A stretch of DNA of 44,002 nt from Trinickia mobilis (GTDB lineage Bacteria; Pseudomonadota; Gammaproteobacteria; Burkholderiales; Burkholderiaceae), in contig NZ_JAFLRF010000043.1 of the NCBI RefSeq assembly GCF_017315705.1, positions 967 through 44,968 on the forward strand. Reading direction: 5' to 3'. This document shows, piece after piece, positions 16,950-24,372 of this stretch (its first letter is position 1; every line of letters starts with the position of its first letter). The translations under genes and the position numbers were made by a program. The notes beneath the pieces are model-generated. The model saw nothing but the letters and a program-made list of their open reading frames with translations. It did no database searches and had not been told where the DNA came from.

Positions 16950-17026
16950 ACTGCCCCCACGCTCACGTTCGTTCGCTGCCCCCCGAGGGGGCGAATGCCT
17001 TCCTTGGGGGACGGGAGGCATCATGA
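16946..17026 (+). repeat. Interspersed repeat, family 1, copy D (26-codon coupler ORF)
   Basis: This copy lies in tandem after copy C. It opens with ATG 16946 and encodes 26 codons (MNCPHAHVRSLPPEGANAFL...). It ends at TGA 17024-17026, overlapping the kinase start ATG 17023. The second hairpin has arms ATGCCTTCC (16995-17003) and GGGAGGCAT (17013-17021), eight pairs plus one G-T, around a shortened loop TTGGGGGAC. GGGAGG at 17013-17018 serves the kinase gene at four-base spacing. Confidence 0.85.
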
Positions 17027-17934
17027 CCGCCACGCCCGATTTCCCGCTCTTCGTCTCCGCCGGGGACATCCTGACCGACCTCGTGCGCACCGGCGATTCG
17101 CACTGGCTGTCGCGCCCGGGCGGCGCGGGCTGGAACGTCGCGCGCGCGGTCGCGCGGCTCGGCATTCCGACGGCGAGCGCCGGCTCGCTCGGCACCGACT
17201 ACTTCTCCGACGAACTCTGGAACGCGAGCGTCGCCGCCGGTCTGGACATGCGCTTCCTGCAGCGCGTCAACCGTCCCCCGCTGTTGGCGATCGTCCACGA
17301 GACACATCCGCCGACTTACTTCTTCATGGGCGAAAACGGCGCGGATCTCGCGTTCGACCCCGAGCTGCTGCCGCAAGGCTGGATGAAAGCGGCGCAGTGG
17401 GTGCATTTCGGCTGCATCAGCCTCGTGCGCCAGCCGCTCGGCGCCACGCTCGCGACGCTCGCTGTCGAGCTGCGCGCGCACGGCGTCAAGATCAGCTTCG
17501 ATCCGAACTACCGCAACCTGATGGAAACGGGCTACCGCCCGACGCTCGAAACGATGGCCGCGCTCGCCGACCTCATCAAAGTCTCCGATGAAGACTTGCG
17601 CCTCATCTTCAAGACCGACGAGGCCGCAGCGCTCGCCGAACTGCGCGCGATGAATCCGCAAGCGCTGGTGCTCGTGACGCGCGGCTCGGACATGGCGACG
17701 CTTTTCGCCGGCGGCGAAACGTTCGAAGCGAAGCCGCCGCGCGTCGAAGTCGCCGATACGGTGGGCGCGGGCGACGCGTCGATCGGCGGTTTCCTCTTCA
17801 GCCTGATGCAATCGCCGCAGCGCAGCTACGCCGAGCACCTGGCGTTCGCGCTGGCCGCCGGCGCGGCGGCGTGCCGCCATTCGGGCGCCCATTCCCCGAC
17901 GCTCGACGAGGTGGTCTCGCTCCTCACGGATTAA
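17023..17934 (+). CDS. PfkB-family sugar kinase (probable fructokinase)
   Basis: A 303-residue ribokinase/PfkB-fold kinase. The first family signature is GGAGWNVARAVARLG (residues 33-47). The second, DTVGAGDASIGGFLF near 246, carries the catalytic Asp in GAGD. The start at 17023 (MTATPDFPLF) is fixed by GGGAGG four bases upstream and by alignment of the signature to the N-terminus. An upstream in-frame ATG (16912) lies inside the repeat. It is the last gene of the LacI-AGE-kinase operon and probably phosphorylates fructose made by the AGE enzyme. Phosphorylation of another ketose or deoxysugar acid is possible. Confidence 0.9.
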   Translation: MTATPDFPLFVSAGDILTDLVRTGDSHWLSRPGGAGWNVARAVARLGIPTASAGSLGTDYFSDELWNASVAAGLDMRFLQRVNRPPLLAIVHETHPPTYFFMGENGADLAFDPELLPQGWMKAAQWVHFGCISLVRQPLGATLATLAVELRAHGVKISFDPNYRNLMETGYRPTLETMAALADLIKVSDEDLRLIFKTDEAAALAELRAMNPQALVLVTRGSDMATLFAGGETFEAKPPRVEVADTVGAGDASIGGFLFSLMQSPQRSYAEHLAFALAAGAAACRHSGAHSPTLDEVVSLLTD

Positions 17935-18037
17935 GGCCGCTTCGCCCCGCCGAGCTGGCTGACCGTGCGGGAACCGACACAGTAAGTTCGCAAAGCGCGT
18001 GCTAGGATGAATTATCCCTGTCGAGCGGAGCGGCATC

Positions 18038-18259
18038 ATGGACGACGTCACCTACACCAAGGGAATCTACACGGCCACGGCAACAGCGCGTCCGCTGGAC
18101 GGCGGGCAATTCCAGGGCGTGGTGACGCTGTCACGCGACGACCCCGACGACCCCGAATCGACCGCCTACGAAGTGGAGGCGACGAGCGCAAGCGAACAGG
18201 AGGCGCTCGATGAAGCGAAGGCGCTTGCGCACCGCATTCTCGGCGAGCTCGAACTGTAG
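18038..18259 (+). CDS. Small acidic protein of unknown function, 73 aa
   Basis: A compact 73-residue protein starting MDDVTYTKGIYTATATARPL with a predicted beta-rich N-terminal half and a helical C-terminal half (SEQEALDEAKALAHRILGEL). GGAG precedes the start. It has no signal peptide or membrane segment. The gene 60 bases downstream encodes a protein of similar size and layout (Y-x-G-x-Y start, central D-P, Ala/Glu-rich closing helix), so the two may be distant paralogues. I know no function for it. Confidence 0.65.
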   Translation: MDDVTYTKGIYTATATARPLDGGQFQGVVTLSRDDPDDPESTAYEVEATSASEQEALDEAKALAHRILGELEL

Positions 18260-18321
18260 CCGTTCTGCACGGTTCTAAAAGAACGACAAGCCCGATCGAT
18301 CGAGGGCAGCGGGAGACGACG

Positions 18322-18567
18322 ATGGCCGAGCAACTCTTTCTCTATGGGGTGTATTCGATCCACGTGCGCGCGCTTGAACTGCAAGGCGCGCGCTGGGATG
18401 CCGAATACGAAATCCGTCACCGCGACCACCCGGTGCAGAAGTGGACGACGGTCGGCGGCGACAGCGGCTACGCGGACGAAGCGGCGGCGGTCGAAGCCGC
18501 GCACCGCCAAGCCGTCGCCGATATCGATCACGGCGCCGGCGTGCCGAAGCCGCGCTCGTTTCCTTGA
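18322..18567 (+). CDS. Small protein of unknown function, 81 aa
   Basis: An 81-residue protein starting MAEQLFLYGVYSIHVRALEL with GGGAGA about six bases before the ATG. It contains HRDHPVQKWTTVGGDSG and a closing helix ADEAAAVEAAHRQAVADI. No signal peptide, cysteine pair or known motif is visible. It follows another small gene in the same direction and precedes the potassium channel gene. A function is not inferable. Confidence 0.65.
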   Translation: MAEQLFLYGVYSIHVRALELQGARWDAEYEIRHRDHPVQKWTTVGGDSGYADEAAAVEAAHRQAVADIDHGAGVPKPRSFP

Positions 18568-18757
18568 GCGGCGCGGCAGGCGCGCAACCTCTCTGAGGCA
18601 GCGCGTGCCGGTAGCGGCGCCGCCAATAATCCGGTAAGCAGGTCGATCGGCGAAGCGGCTCAAGCCGGGCCGCGAACCGCCTTGCACAGCACTGCGCGGA
18701 AAAAAGCTTAAGCGGCGTGCTACGCTGCAAGCGATAAAAGCCCGCGCGTTTCCGCTG

Positions 18758-19726
18758 ATGACAATCCGATCTCCCTGGACGACCGACACCAAGCCCGAGC
18801 GCGAGCAGCACGTCCCCCGCGGCCGCAAGATCACCACGAGCTCGGGCACCGTGATCGCGCACGGCATGCCGGCGCGCGCGTGGTTCGATCTCTACCATCG
18901 CGCGCTGAACCTGAACTGGCCGTGTTTCTTCGCCTCGCTCGCCGCGATGTTCCTGATCTTGAACACGGTCTTCGCGAGCCTTTACATGCTCGGCACCGAG
19001 CCGATCGCGAATCAGTCGCCGAAAGGCTTCACGGGCGCGTTCTTCTTCAGCGTCGAGACGCTCGCCACGGTCGGCTACGGCGACATGCATCCGCAGACCG
19101 TCTACGCGCACGTGGTCGCCACGCTGGAAATCTTCACCGGGATGTCGGGCATCGCGCTCGCAACCGGCCTCGTGTTCGCGCGCTTTTCGCGGCCGCGCGC
19201 GAAGATCATCTTTGCGCGCCACGCCGTGGTGCGGCCGTACGACGGCCGTCAGACGCTGATGATCCGCGCCGCCAACGCGCGGCAGAACGTGATCGCGGAA
19301 GCGAAGGCGAAGCTGCGCCTGTTGCGCCGCGAAACGACGCCGGAAGGCGACACGCTATGGCGCATCCGCGATCTCGATCTCGTGCGCGACCAGCATCCGG
19401 TCTTCCTGCTCGGCTGGCTGCTCGTGCATGTGATCGACGATACGAGCCCGCTCTTCGGCGAAACGGCGGAAACGCTCGCGCATTCCGACGCGTCGTTCAT
19501 GGTGATGATCGAAGGCTCCGACGAGACCACCGCGCAGACGATGCAGGCCCGCTACGAGTGGTCGCACAAGGATGTCCTCTGGCAGCACCGTTTCGCCGAT
19601 CTGCTGCACGACGACGAAGACGGCATCACGCACATCGACTACTCGAAGTTCGACAAGGTCGTGCCGATCGAGCCGGCCGAAAAGGAGTCGCGGCTAGAGA
19701 CTGTGCACGAGGCTACGCGGCCTTAG
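18758..19726 (+). CDS. Inward-rectifier potassium channel, KirBac1.1-like
   Basis: A 322-residue bacterial Kir channel. From memory, most of its length reads closely like KirBac1.1 of B. pseudomallei, including GMPARAWFDLYHRAL (slide helix), ANQSPKGFTGAFFFSVETLA and FARFSRPRAKIIFARHAVV. The selectivity filter TVGYGD is at residues 104-109, between outer helix TM1 (about 54-78) and inner helix TM2 (about 118-145). The cytoplasmic immunoglobulin-like domain (about 155-300) is complete and gates in response to anionic lipids in known relatives. The N- and C-terminal tails differ most from KirBac1.1, so this is a homologue in another species or strain rather than the identical protein. A strong terminator follows. 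Confidence 0.95.
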   Translation: MTIRSPWTTDTKPEREQHVPRGRKITTSSGTVIAHGMPARAWFDLYHRALNLNWPCFFASLAAMFLILNTVFASLYMLGTEPIANQSPKGFTGAFFFSVETLATVGYGDMHPQTVYAHVVATLEIFTGMSGIALATGLVFARFSRPRAKIIFARHAVVRPYDGRQTLMIRAANARQNVIAEAKAKLRLLRRETTPEGDTLWRIRDLDLVRDQHPVFLLGWLLVHVIDDTSPLFGETAETLAHSDASFMVMIEGSDETTAQTMQARYEWSHKDVLWQHRFADLLHDDEDGITHIDYSKFDKVVPIEPAEKESRLETVHEATRP

Positions 19727-19777
19727 CGATGCGGGTCGCGGAGCGGCGCGCCGATCTCGTCGAGCAGCTAGCGGGCG

Positions 19778-19802
19778 GCCCCGAGCAATCGGGGCTTTTT
19801 TT
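19778..19802 (+). terminator. Rho-independent terminator after the K+ channel gene
   Basis: A perfect 7-bp stem GCCCCGA / TCGGGGC with a GCAA tetraloop is followed by seven T (19796-19802). The gap up to 19995 otherwise shows only the presumed promoter of the next gene. Confidence 0.92.
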
Positions 19803-19995
19803 CGCATCCAGAGCCAACCCGAGAAAAAATTGCTCAACAAAAGCGCCGCGATAGCGAGATAGCAAAAATCTTCCCTTATTGCCGCTGAAGAATAGAGTCT
19901 CCACAGACGCGCCCCCTTGCGCGTCCGCCCCATCCGCCCGATCCGCTTGGTTTCCCCGCTCGCCGCGGATGGCATAAGAACCGGAGACGCTCCCC

Positions 19996-22900
19996 ATGAC
20001 CGCCCGTCCGCCGTCGCTCGACACGCCTGCCCTGTCGGACTACCGCCTCACCGATAACCTCACCGCCACCCGCGGCCGCATCTTCATTACCGGCACCCAG
20101 GCGCTCGTGCGCCTGATGCTCTCGCAGCGCGCGCTCGATCAATCGCGCGGCCTGAACACGGCCGGCTTCGTATCCGGCTATCGCGGCTCGCCGCTCGGCA
20201 TGGTCGATCAGCAAATGTGGAAGGCGGCGAAGCTGCTCGACGCGAGCAACGTGCGCTTCCTGCCCGCGATCAACGAAGAGCTCGGCGGCACGGCCGTGCT
20301 CGGCACGCAACGGGTCGAATCGGACAGCGAGAAGACGGTCGATGGCGTCTTTGCGATGTGGTACGGCAAAGGCCCGGGTGTCGACCGCGCCGGCGACGCG
20401 CTCAAGCACGGCAATGCCTACGGCTCGTCGCCGCACGGCGGCGTGCTCGTGGTGGCGGGCGACGATCACGGCTGCGTGTCGTCGTCGATGCCGCATCAGA
20501 GCGACTTCACGATGATGTCGTGGCATATGCCGGTCGTGAACCCGTCGAACGTCGCGGACATGCTCGAGTTCGGACTCTACGGCTGGGCGCTGTCGCGCTT
20601 CTCGGGCGCGTGGGTCGGGTACAAGGCGATTTCGGAGACGGTCGAGTCCGGCTCGACCGTCGATCTCGACGCGCTGAAGACCGACTGGACCGATCCCGGC
20701 GACTTCCAGGCGCCCGCGGGCGGCCTGCACAACCGCTGGCCCGATCTGCCGAGCCTCACGATCGAAGCGCGTCTCTCTGCGAAGCTCGACGCCGTGCGGC
20801 GCTTTGCGCGCACCAACAGCATCGACAAATGGATCGCGCCGAGCTCGCAGGCGAACGTCGGCATCGTGACGTGCGGCAAGGCGCACCTCGACCTGATGGA
20901 AGCGCTGCGGCGACTCGACCTGAGCGTCGCCGATCTCGACGCGGCCGGCGTGAGGATTTACAAGGTGGGCCTGTCGTTCCCGCTCGAGACGACGCGCCTC
21001 GATACGTTCGTCGAAGGCTTGAGCGAAGTGCTCGTGATCGAAGAGAAGGGCCCGGTCATCGAGCAGCAGATCAAGGACTATCTGTACAACCGCAGCGCGC
21101 TCGCGCGCCCCGCGGTGATCGGCAAGCACGACGCGAACGGCGCGCCGCTCCTGTCGGACCTCGGCGAGCTGCGTCCGTCGCGCATCCTGCCGGTGTTCGC
21201 GAACTGGCTCGCGCGCCACAAGCCCGCGCTCGACAGGCGCGAGCGCGTGGTCGATCTCGTCGCGCCGCAGATCCTCTCGAACGCCGCCGACGCCGTGAAG
21301 CGCACGCCCTACTTCTGCTCGGGCTGCCCGCACAACACGTCGACGAAGGTGCCGGAGGGCTCGATCGCGCAAGCGGGCATCGGCTGCCATTTCATGGCGT
21401 CGTGGATGGAGCGCGATACGACGGGCCTGATCCAGATGGGCGGCGAAGGCGTCGACTGGGCCTCGCACTCGATGTTTACGAAAACGCGCCACGTCTTTCA
21501 GAATCTCGGCGACGGCACCTATTTCCACTCGGGCATCCTCGCGATTCGCCAGGCGGTCGCGGCGCGCACGAACATCACCTACAAGATCCTCTACAACGAC
21601 GCGGTCGCGATGACGGGCGGGCAGCCCGTCGACGGCAGCATCTCCGTGCCGCAGATCGCGCGGCAGGTCGAGGCCGAAGGCGTCTCGCGCTTCGTGGTGG
21701 TGAGCGACGAGCCCGAGAAATACGACGGCCATCACGGCGTCTTCCCGAACGGCACGACGTTCCACCACCGCAGCGAACTCGATACCGTGCAGCGCGAACT
21801 GCGCGAGACCGAGGGCGTCACCGTGCTGATCTACGACCAGACCTGCGCCGCCGAAAAGCGCCGCCGCCGCAAGAAAGGCGAATTCCCCGATCCGGACAAG
21901 CGCCTCTTCATCAACGAAGAGGTTTGCGAAGGCTGCGGCGATTGCGGCGTGCAGTCGAACTGCTTGTCGGTCGAGCCCGTCGAGACGCCGCTTGGCCGCA
22001 AGCGCCGCATCGATCAATCGTCGTGCAACAAGGACTACTCCTGCGTGAACGGCTTCTGCCCGAGCTTCGTGACGATCGCAGGCGGCAAGCTGAAGAAGGC
22101 CGCGGGCGTCGCGTTCGATGAAGCGGCGCTTGGCGCGCGCGTCGATGCACTGCCGGTTCCGGCCACCCATCTCGACGCCGCGCCGTACGACATCCTCGTC
22201 ACCGGCGTGGGCGGCACCGGCGTCGTGACGGTCGGCGCGCTGATCAGCATGGCCGCGCACCTCGAAGGCAAGAGCGCTTCGGTGCTCGACTTCATGGGCT
22301 TCGCGCAGAAAGGCGGCTCGGTGCTGTCGTTCGTGCGCTTCGCCGCGCGCGACGAGTGGCTGAACCAGGTGCGCATCGATACCCAGCAGGCCGACGTGCT
22401 GCTCGCGTGCGACATGGTGGTCGGCGCGAGCGCCGAGGCGCTGCAATCGGTACGGCATGGCCGCACGCGGATCGTCGTCAACACGCACGCGATTCCGAAC
22501 GCGTCGTTCGTGCAGAACCCCGATGCGAGCCTGCACGCCGACGCGCTCATCGACAAGATGCGCCACGCGGCCGGCGAGGACTTCATGTCGGCCTGCGACG
22601 CGCAGAAGCTCGCGACAAAGTTCCTCGGCGATACGATCGGCGCGAACATCCTGATGCTCGGCTTTGCGTGGCAGCTCGGGCTCGTGCCGGTGTCGCACGC
22701 GGCGCTGATGCGCGCGATCGAGCTGAACAACGTCGCGGTGCCGATGAACCAGCTCGCGTTCGCGGTGGGACGGCTCGCCGCGGGCGATCCGGCTGCGCTA
22801 GATGCGCTGTGGGCGGCACGTCATGCGGCAAAGCCCGCAACGGCAACGGCGGCGGTCGAATCGCTCGATGCGCTGGCCGCCGATCGCGAAGCGCGTCTCG

Positions 22901-23586
22901 CTGCGTATGGCGGCGCGCGTTACGTCACGCGCTATCGCGCGCTCGTCGACGCGGCGCGGCGGGCGGCCGCGAACGCCGGAGACGAGCGCATCGCACGCGC
23001 CGTCGCGACGACGTTCTACCGGCTGCTTGCCGTGAAGGACGAATACGAAGTCGCGCGCCTGCACACGGACACCGCATTCCGCGAGGCGCTGGAAGCGCAA
23101 TTCGAAGGCACGGCGGGCAAGGACTTCACCGTGAAGTTCAACCTCGCGCCGCCGGCGCTCGCGAAGCCCGAGCATGGCGGCCCGCCGCGCAAGATGGTGT
23201 TCGGCCAATGGCTGTGGCCGGTGCTCGGCACGCTCGCGAAATGGCGCGGCCTGCGCGGCACGGCGCTCGATCCGTTCGGCCGCACGGTCGAGCGGCGCAT
23301 GGAGCGCGCGCTCGCTGACGACTACGAGACGACGATGGAGCGGGCGTTTGCGGTGTTGAATGCGGCGAATGCCGACGATGTCGCGAAGCTCGCCGAACTG
23401 CATGCGCGCGTGCGCGGGTATGGGCATGTGAAGCTGGCGAATCTCTCAGGCGTGAAGCGCAGCGAGCGCGATCTTGCCGTGAAGCTCAACGTCGATGCAG
23501 CGACGAGCCGCGACGTGCAAAAAGCGCTCGACGAAGCGAAAGGCGCGGGGACGTTGCGGGGGATTCCGGTGGTGGCGGCGAAGTAA
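19996..23586 (+). CDS. Indolepyruvate ferredoxin oxidoreductase, single-chain type
   Basis: A 1196-residue protein that fuses the units of archaeal IorA/IorB into one chain, as is common in proteobacteria. It oxidatively decarboxylates aryl-pyruvates such as indolepyruvate to the acyl-CoA, passing electrons to ferredoxin. The N-terminal pyrimidine-binding region includes TAGFVSGYRGSPLGMVDQQ. The thiamine-diphosphate part includes YFCSGCPHNTSTKVPEGS and GIGCHFMASWM. An iron-sulfur segment CEGCGDCGVQSNC starts at Cys644. A gamma-type domain follows with VTGVGGTGVVTVGALISMAAH. Length and domain order match the family. It converges on a branched-chain amino-acid-type ABC transporter, which suggests joint use of amino acids as carbon source. 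Confidence 0.94.
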   Translation: MTARPPSLDTPALSDYRLTDNLTATRGRIFITGTQALVRLMLSQRALDQSRGLNTAGFVSGYRGSPLGMVDQQMWKAAKLLDASNVRFLPAINEELGGTAVLGTQRVESDSEKTVDGVFAMWYGKGPGVDRAGDALKHGNAYGSSPHGGVLVVAGDDHGCVSSSMPHQSDFTMMSWHMPVVNPSNVADMLEFGLYGWALSRFSGAWVGYKAISETVESGSTVDLDALKTDWTDPGDFQAPAGGLHNRWPDLPSLTIEARLSAKLDAVRRFARTNSIDKWIAPSSQANVGIVTCGKAHLDLMEALRRLDLSVADLDAAGVRIYKVGLSFPLETTRLDTFVEGLSEVLVIEEKGPVIEQQIKDYLYNRSALARPAVIGKHDANGAPLLSDLGELRPSRILPVFANWLARHKPALDRRERVVDLVAPQILSNAADAVKRTPYFCSGCPHNTSTKVPEGSIAQAGIGCHFMASWMERDTTGLIQMGGEGVDWASHSMFTKTRHVFQNLGDGTYFHSGILAIRQAVAARTNITYKILYNDAVAMTGGQPVDGSISVPQIARQVEAEGVSRFVVVSDEPEKYDGHHGVFPNGTTFHHRSELDTVQRELRETEGVTVLIYDQTCAAEKRRRRKKGEFPDPDKRLFINEEVCEGCGDCGVQSNCLSVEPVETPLGRKRRIDQSSCNKDYSCVNGFCPSFVTIAGGKLKKAAGVAFDEAALGARVDALPVPATHLDAAPYDILVTGVGGTGVVTVGALISMAAHLEGKSASVLDFMGFAQKGGSVLSFVRFAARDEWLNQVRIDTQQADVLLACDMVVGASAEALQSVRHGRTRIVVNTHAIPNASFVQNPDASLHADALIDKMRHAAGEDFMSACDAQKLATKFLGDTIGANILMLGFAWQLGLVPVSHAALMRAIELNNVAVPMNQLAFAVGRLAAGDPAALDALWAARHAAKPATATAAVESLDALAADREARLAAYGGARYVTRYRALVDAARRAAANAGDERIARAVATTFYRLLAVKDEYEVARLHTDTAFREALEAQFEGTAGKDFTVKFNLAPPALAKPEHGGPPRKMVFGQWLWPVLGTLAKWRGLRGTALDPFGRTVERRMERALADDYETTMERAFAVLNAANADDVAKLAELHARVRGYGHVKLANLSGVKRSERDLAVKLNVDAATSRDVQKALDEAKGAGTLRGIPVVAAK

Positions 23587-23613
23587 ACGCAACGTCAAAG
23601 CGGCTCATGTGAA

Positions 23614-23631
23614 AGCCCGCTTCGGCGGGCT
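23614..23631. terminator. Shared terminator hairpin between convergent genes
   Basis: A perfect stem AGCCCGC / GCGGGCT has a TTCG loop on the plus strand, midway between two convergent stop codons. On the minus strand it is followed by TTTCAC, a weak T-tract. It probably serves both directions. Confidence 0.7.
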
Positions 23632-23643
23632 GTGTCGTACGCC

Positions 23644-24372
23644 TCACCCCGCTGCCGCACTTCCCCCCAAATACGCCGCCCTCACCCGGCTGTCCTGCGC
23701 CAGCTCCTGCGACGGCCCGGATAGCGCAATCCGCCCGCTTTCCAGCACATAGGCGCGCGACGCAATCCTGAGCGCCTGCCGCGCGTTCTGCTCGACGACG
23801 AGAATCGCCGTCCCCTCGCTCTGGATCTGCGCGATCATCGCGAAGATCGCGCGCACGAGCTTCGGCGCGAGCCCCATCGACGGCTCGTCGAGCACCACGA
23901 GCCGCGGCTTCAACATCAGCGCGCGCGCAATCGCGAGCATCTGCTGCTCGCCGCCGCTCAATGTCCCGGAGAGCTGATCGCGCCGCTCGCGAAGCCGCGG
24001 AAACGTCTCGAACAGCTTTGCCATCCGCGCGTCGATCGAGCCCGCGTCGCGCCGGATCAAATAACCGCCGAGCCGCAGATTCTCCTCGACCGTCAGCGCG
24101 CTGAACATGCGCCGCCCCTCCGGCACGTGCCCTAGCCCCAGCGCGACGATCCGGTGCGCGGGCAAGTCGGTGAGCGACTGTCCGTCCATCGTGATCTGTC
24201 CGGCGCGCGGGCGGACAAGCCCCGAAATCGCCCGCAGCGTCGTGGTCTTGCCGGCCCCGTTGCTGCCGAGCAGCGCGACGATCTCGCCCGCGGCCACCTC
24301 GAGCGAGATGCCGTGCAGCACCTCGACCTTGCCGTAACTCACGTGCAGATCGCGGATCTCTAGGAGTCCCAC
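23644..24372 (-). CDS. livF: Branched-chain amino-acid-type ABC transporter, ATPase LivF
   Basis: A 242-residue ATPase of the hydrophobic amino-acid uptake family. Walker A LLGSNGAGKTT, signature LSGGEQQMLAIARAL and Walker B LVVLDEPSMGLAP are intact, and the length is normal for LivF. The start is a GTG at 24372 that lies inside the end of the preceding gene (13-bp overlap), so translation is probably coupled. It is the last gene of the transcription unit livJ-livH-livMG-livF. LivF forms a heterodimer with the LivG part of the neighbouring fusion protein. Confidence 0.93.
   Translation of the reverse strand: MGLLEIRDLHVSYGKVEVLHGISLEVAAGEIVALLGSNGAGKTTTLRAISGLVRPRAGQITMDGQSLTDLPAHRIVALGLGHVPEGRRMFSALTVEENLRLGGYLIRRDAGSIDARMAKLFETFPRLRERRDQLSGTLSGGEQQMLAIARALMLKPRLVVLDEPSMGLAPKLVRAIFAMIAQIQSEGTAILVVEQNARQALRIASRAYVLESGRIALSGPSQELAQDSRVRAAYLGGSAAAG

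Noticed and set aside
16863-17026. The tandem GC-rich repeats as a CRISPR array or Rho-independent terminators
   Set aside because: The units differ in length, abut without spacers and lack T-tracts. They sit inside an operon between overlapping start and stop codons.
19876-22698. A 940-codon minus-strand open frame opposite the indolepyruvate oxidoreductase gene
   Set aside because: It is a shadow of a conserved gene: skewed composition (Arg, His, Val, Glu), no motifs and no ribosome-binding site of note.
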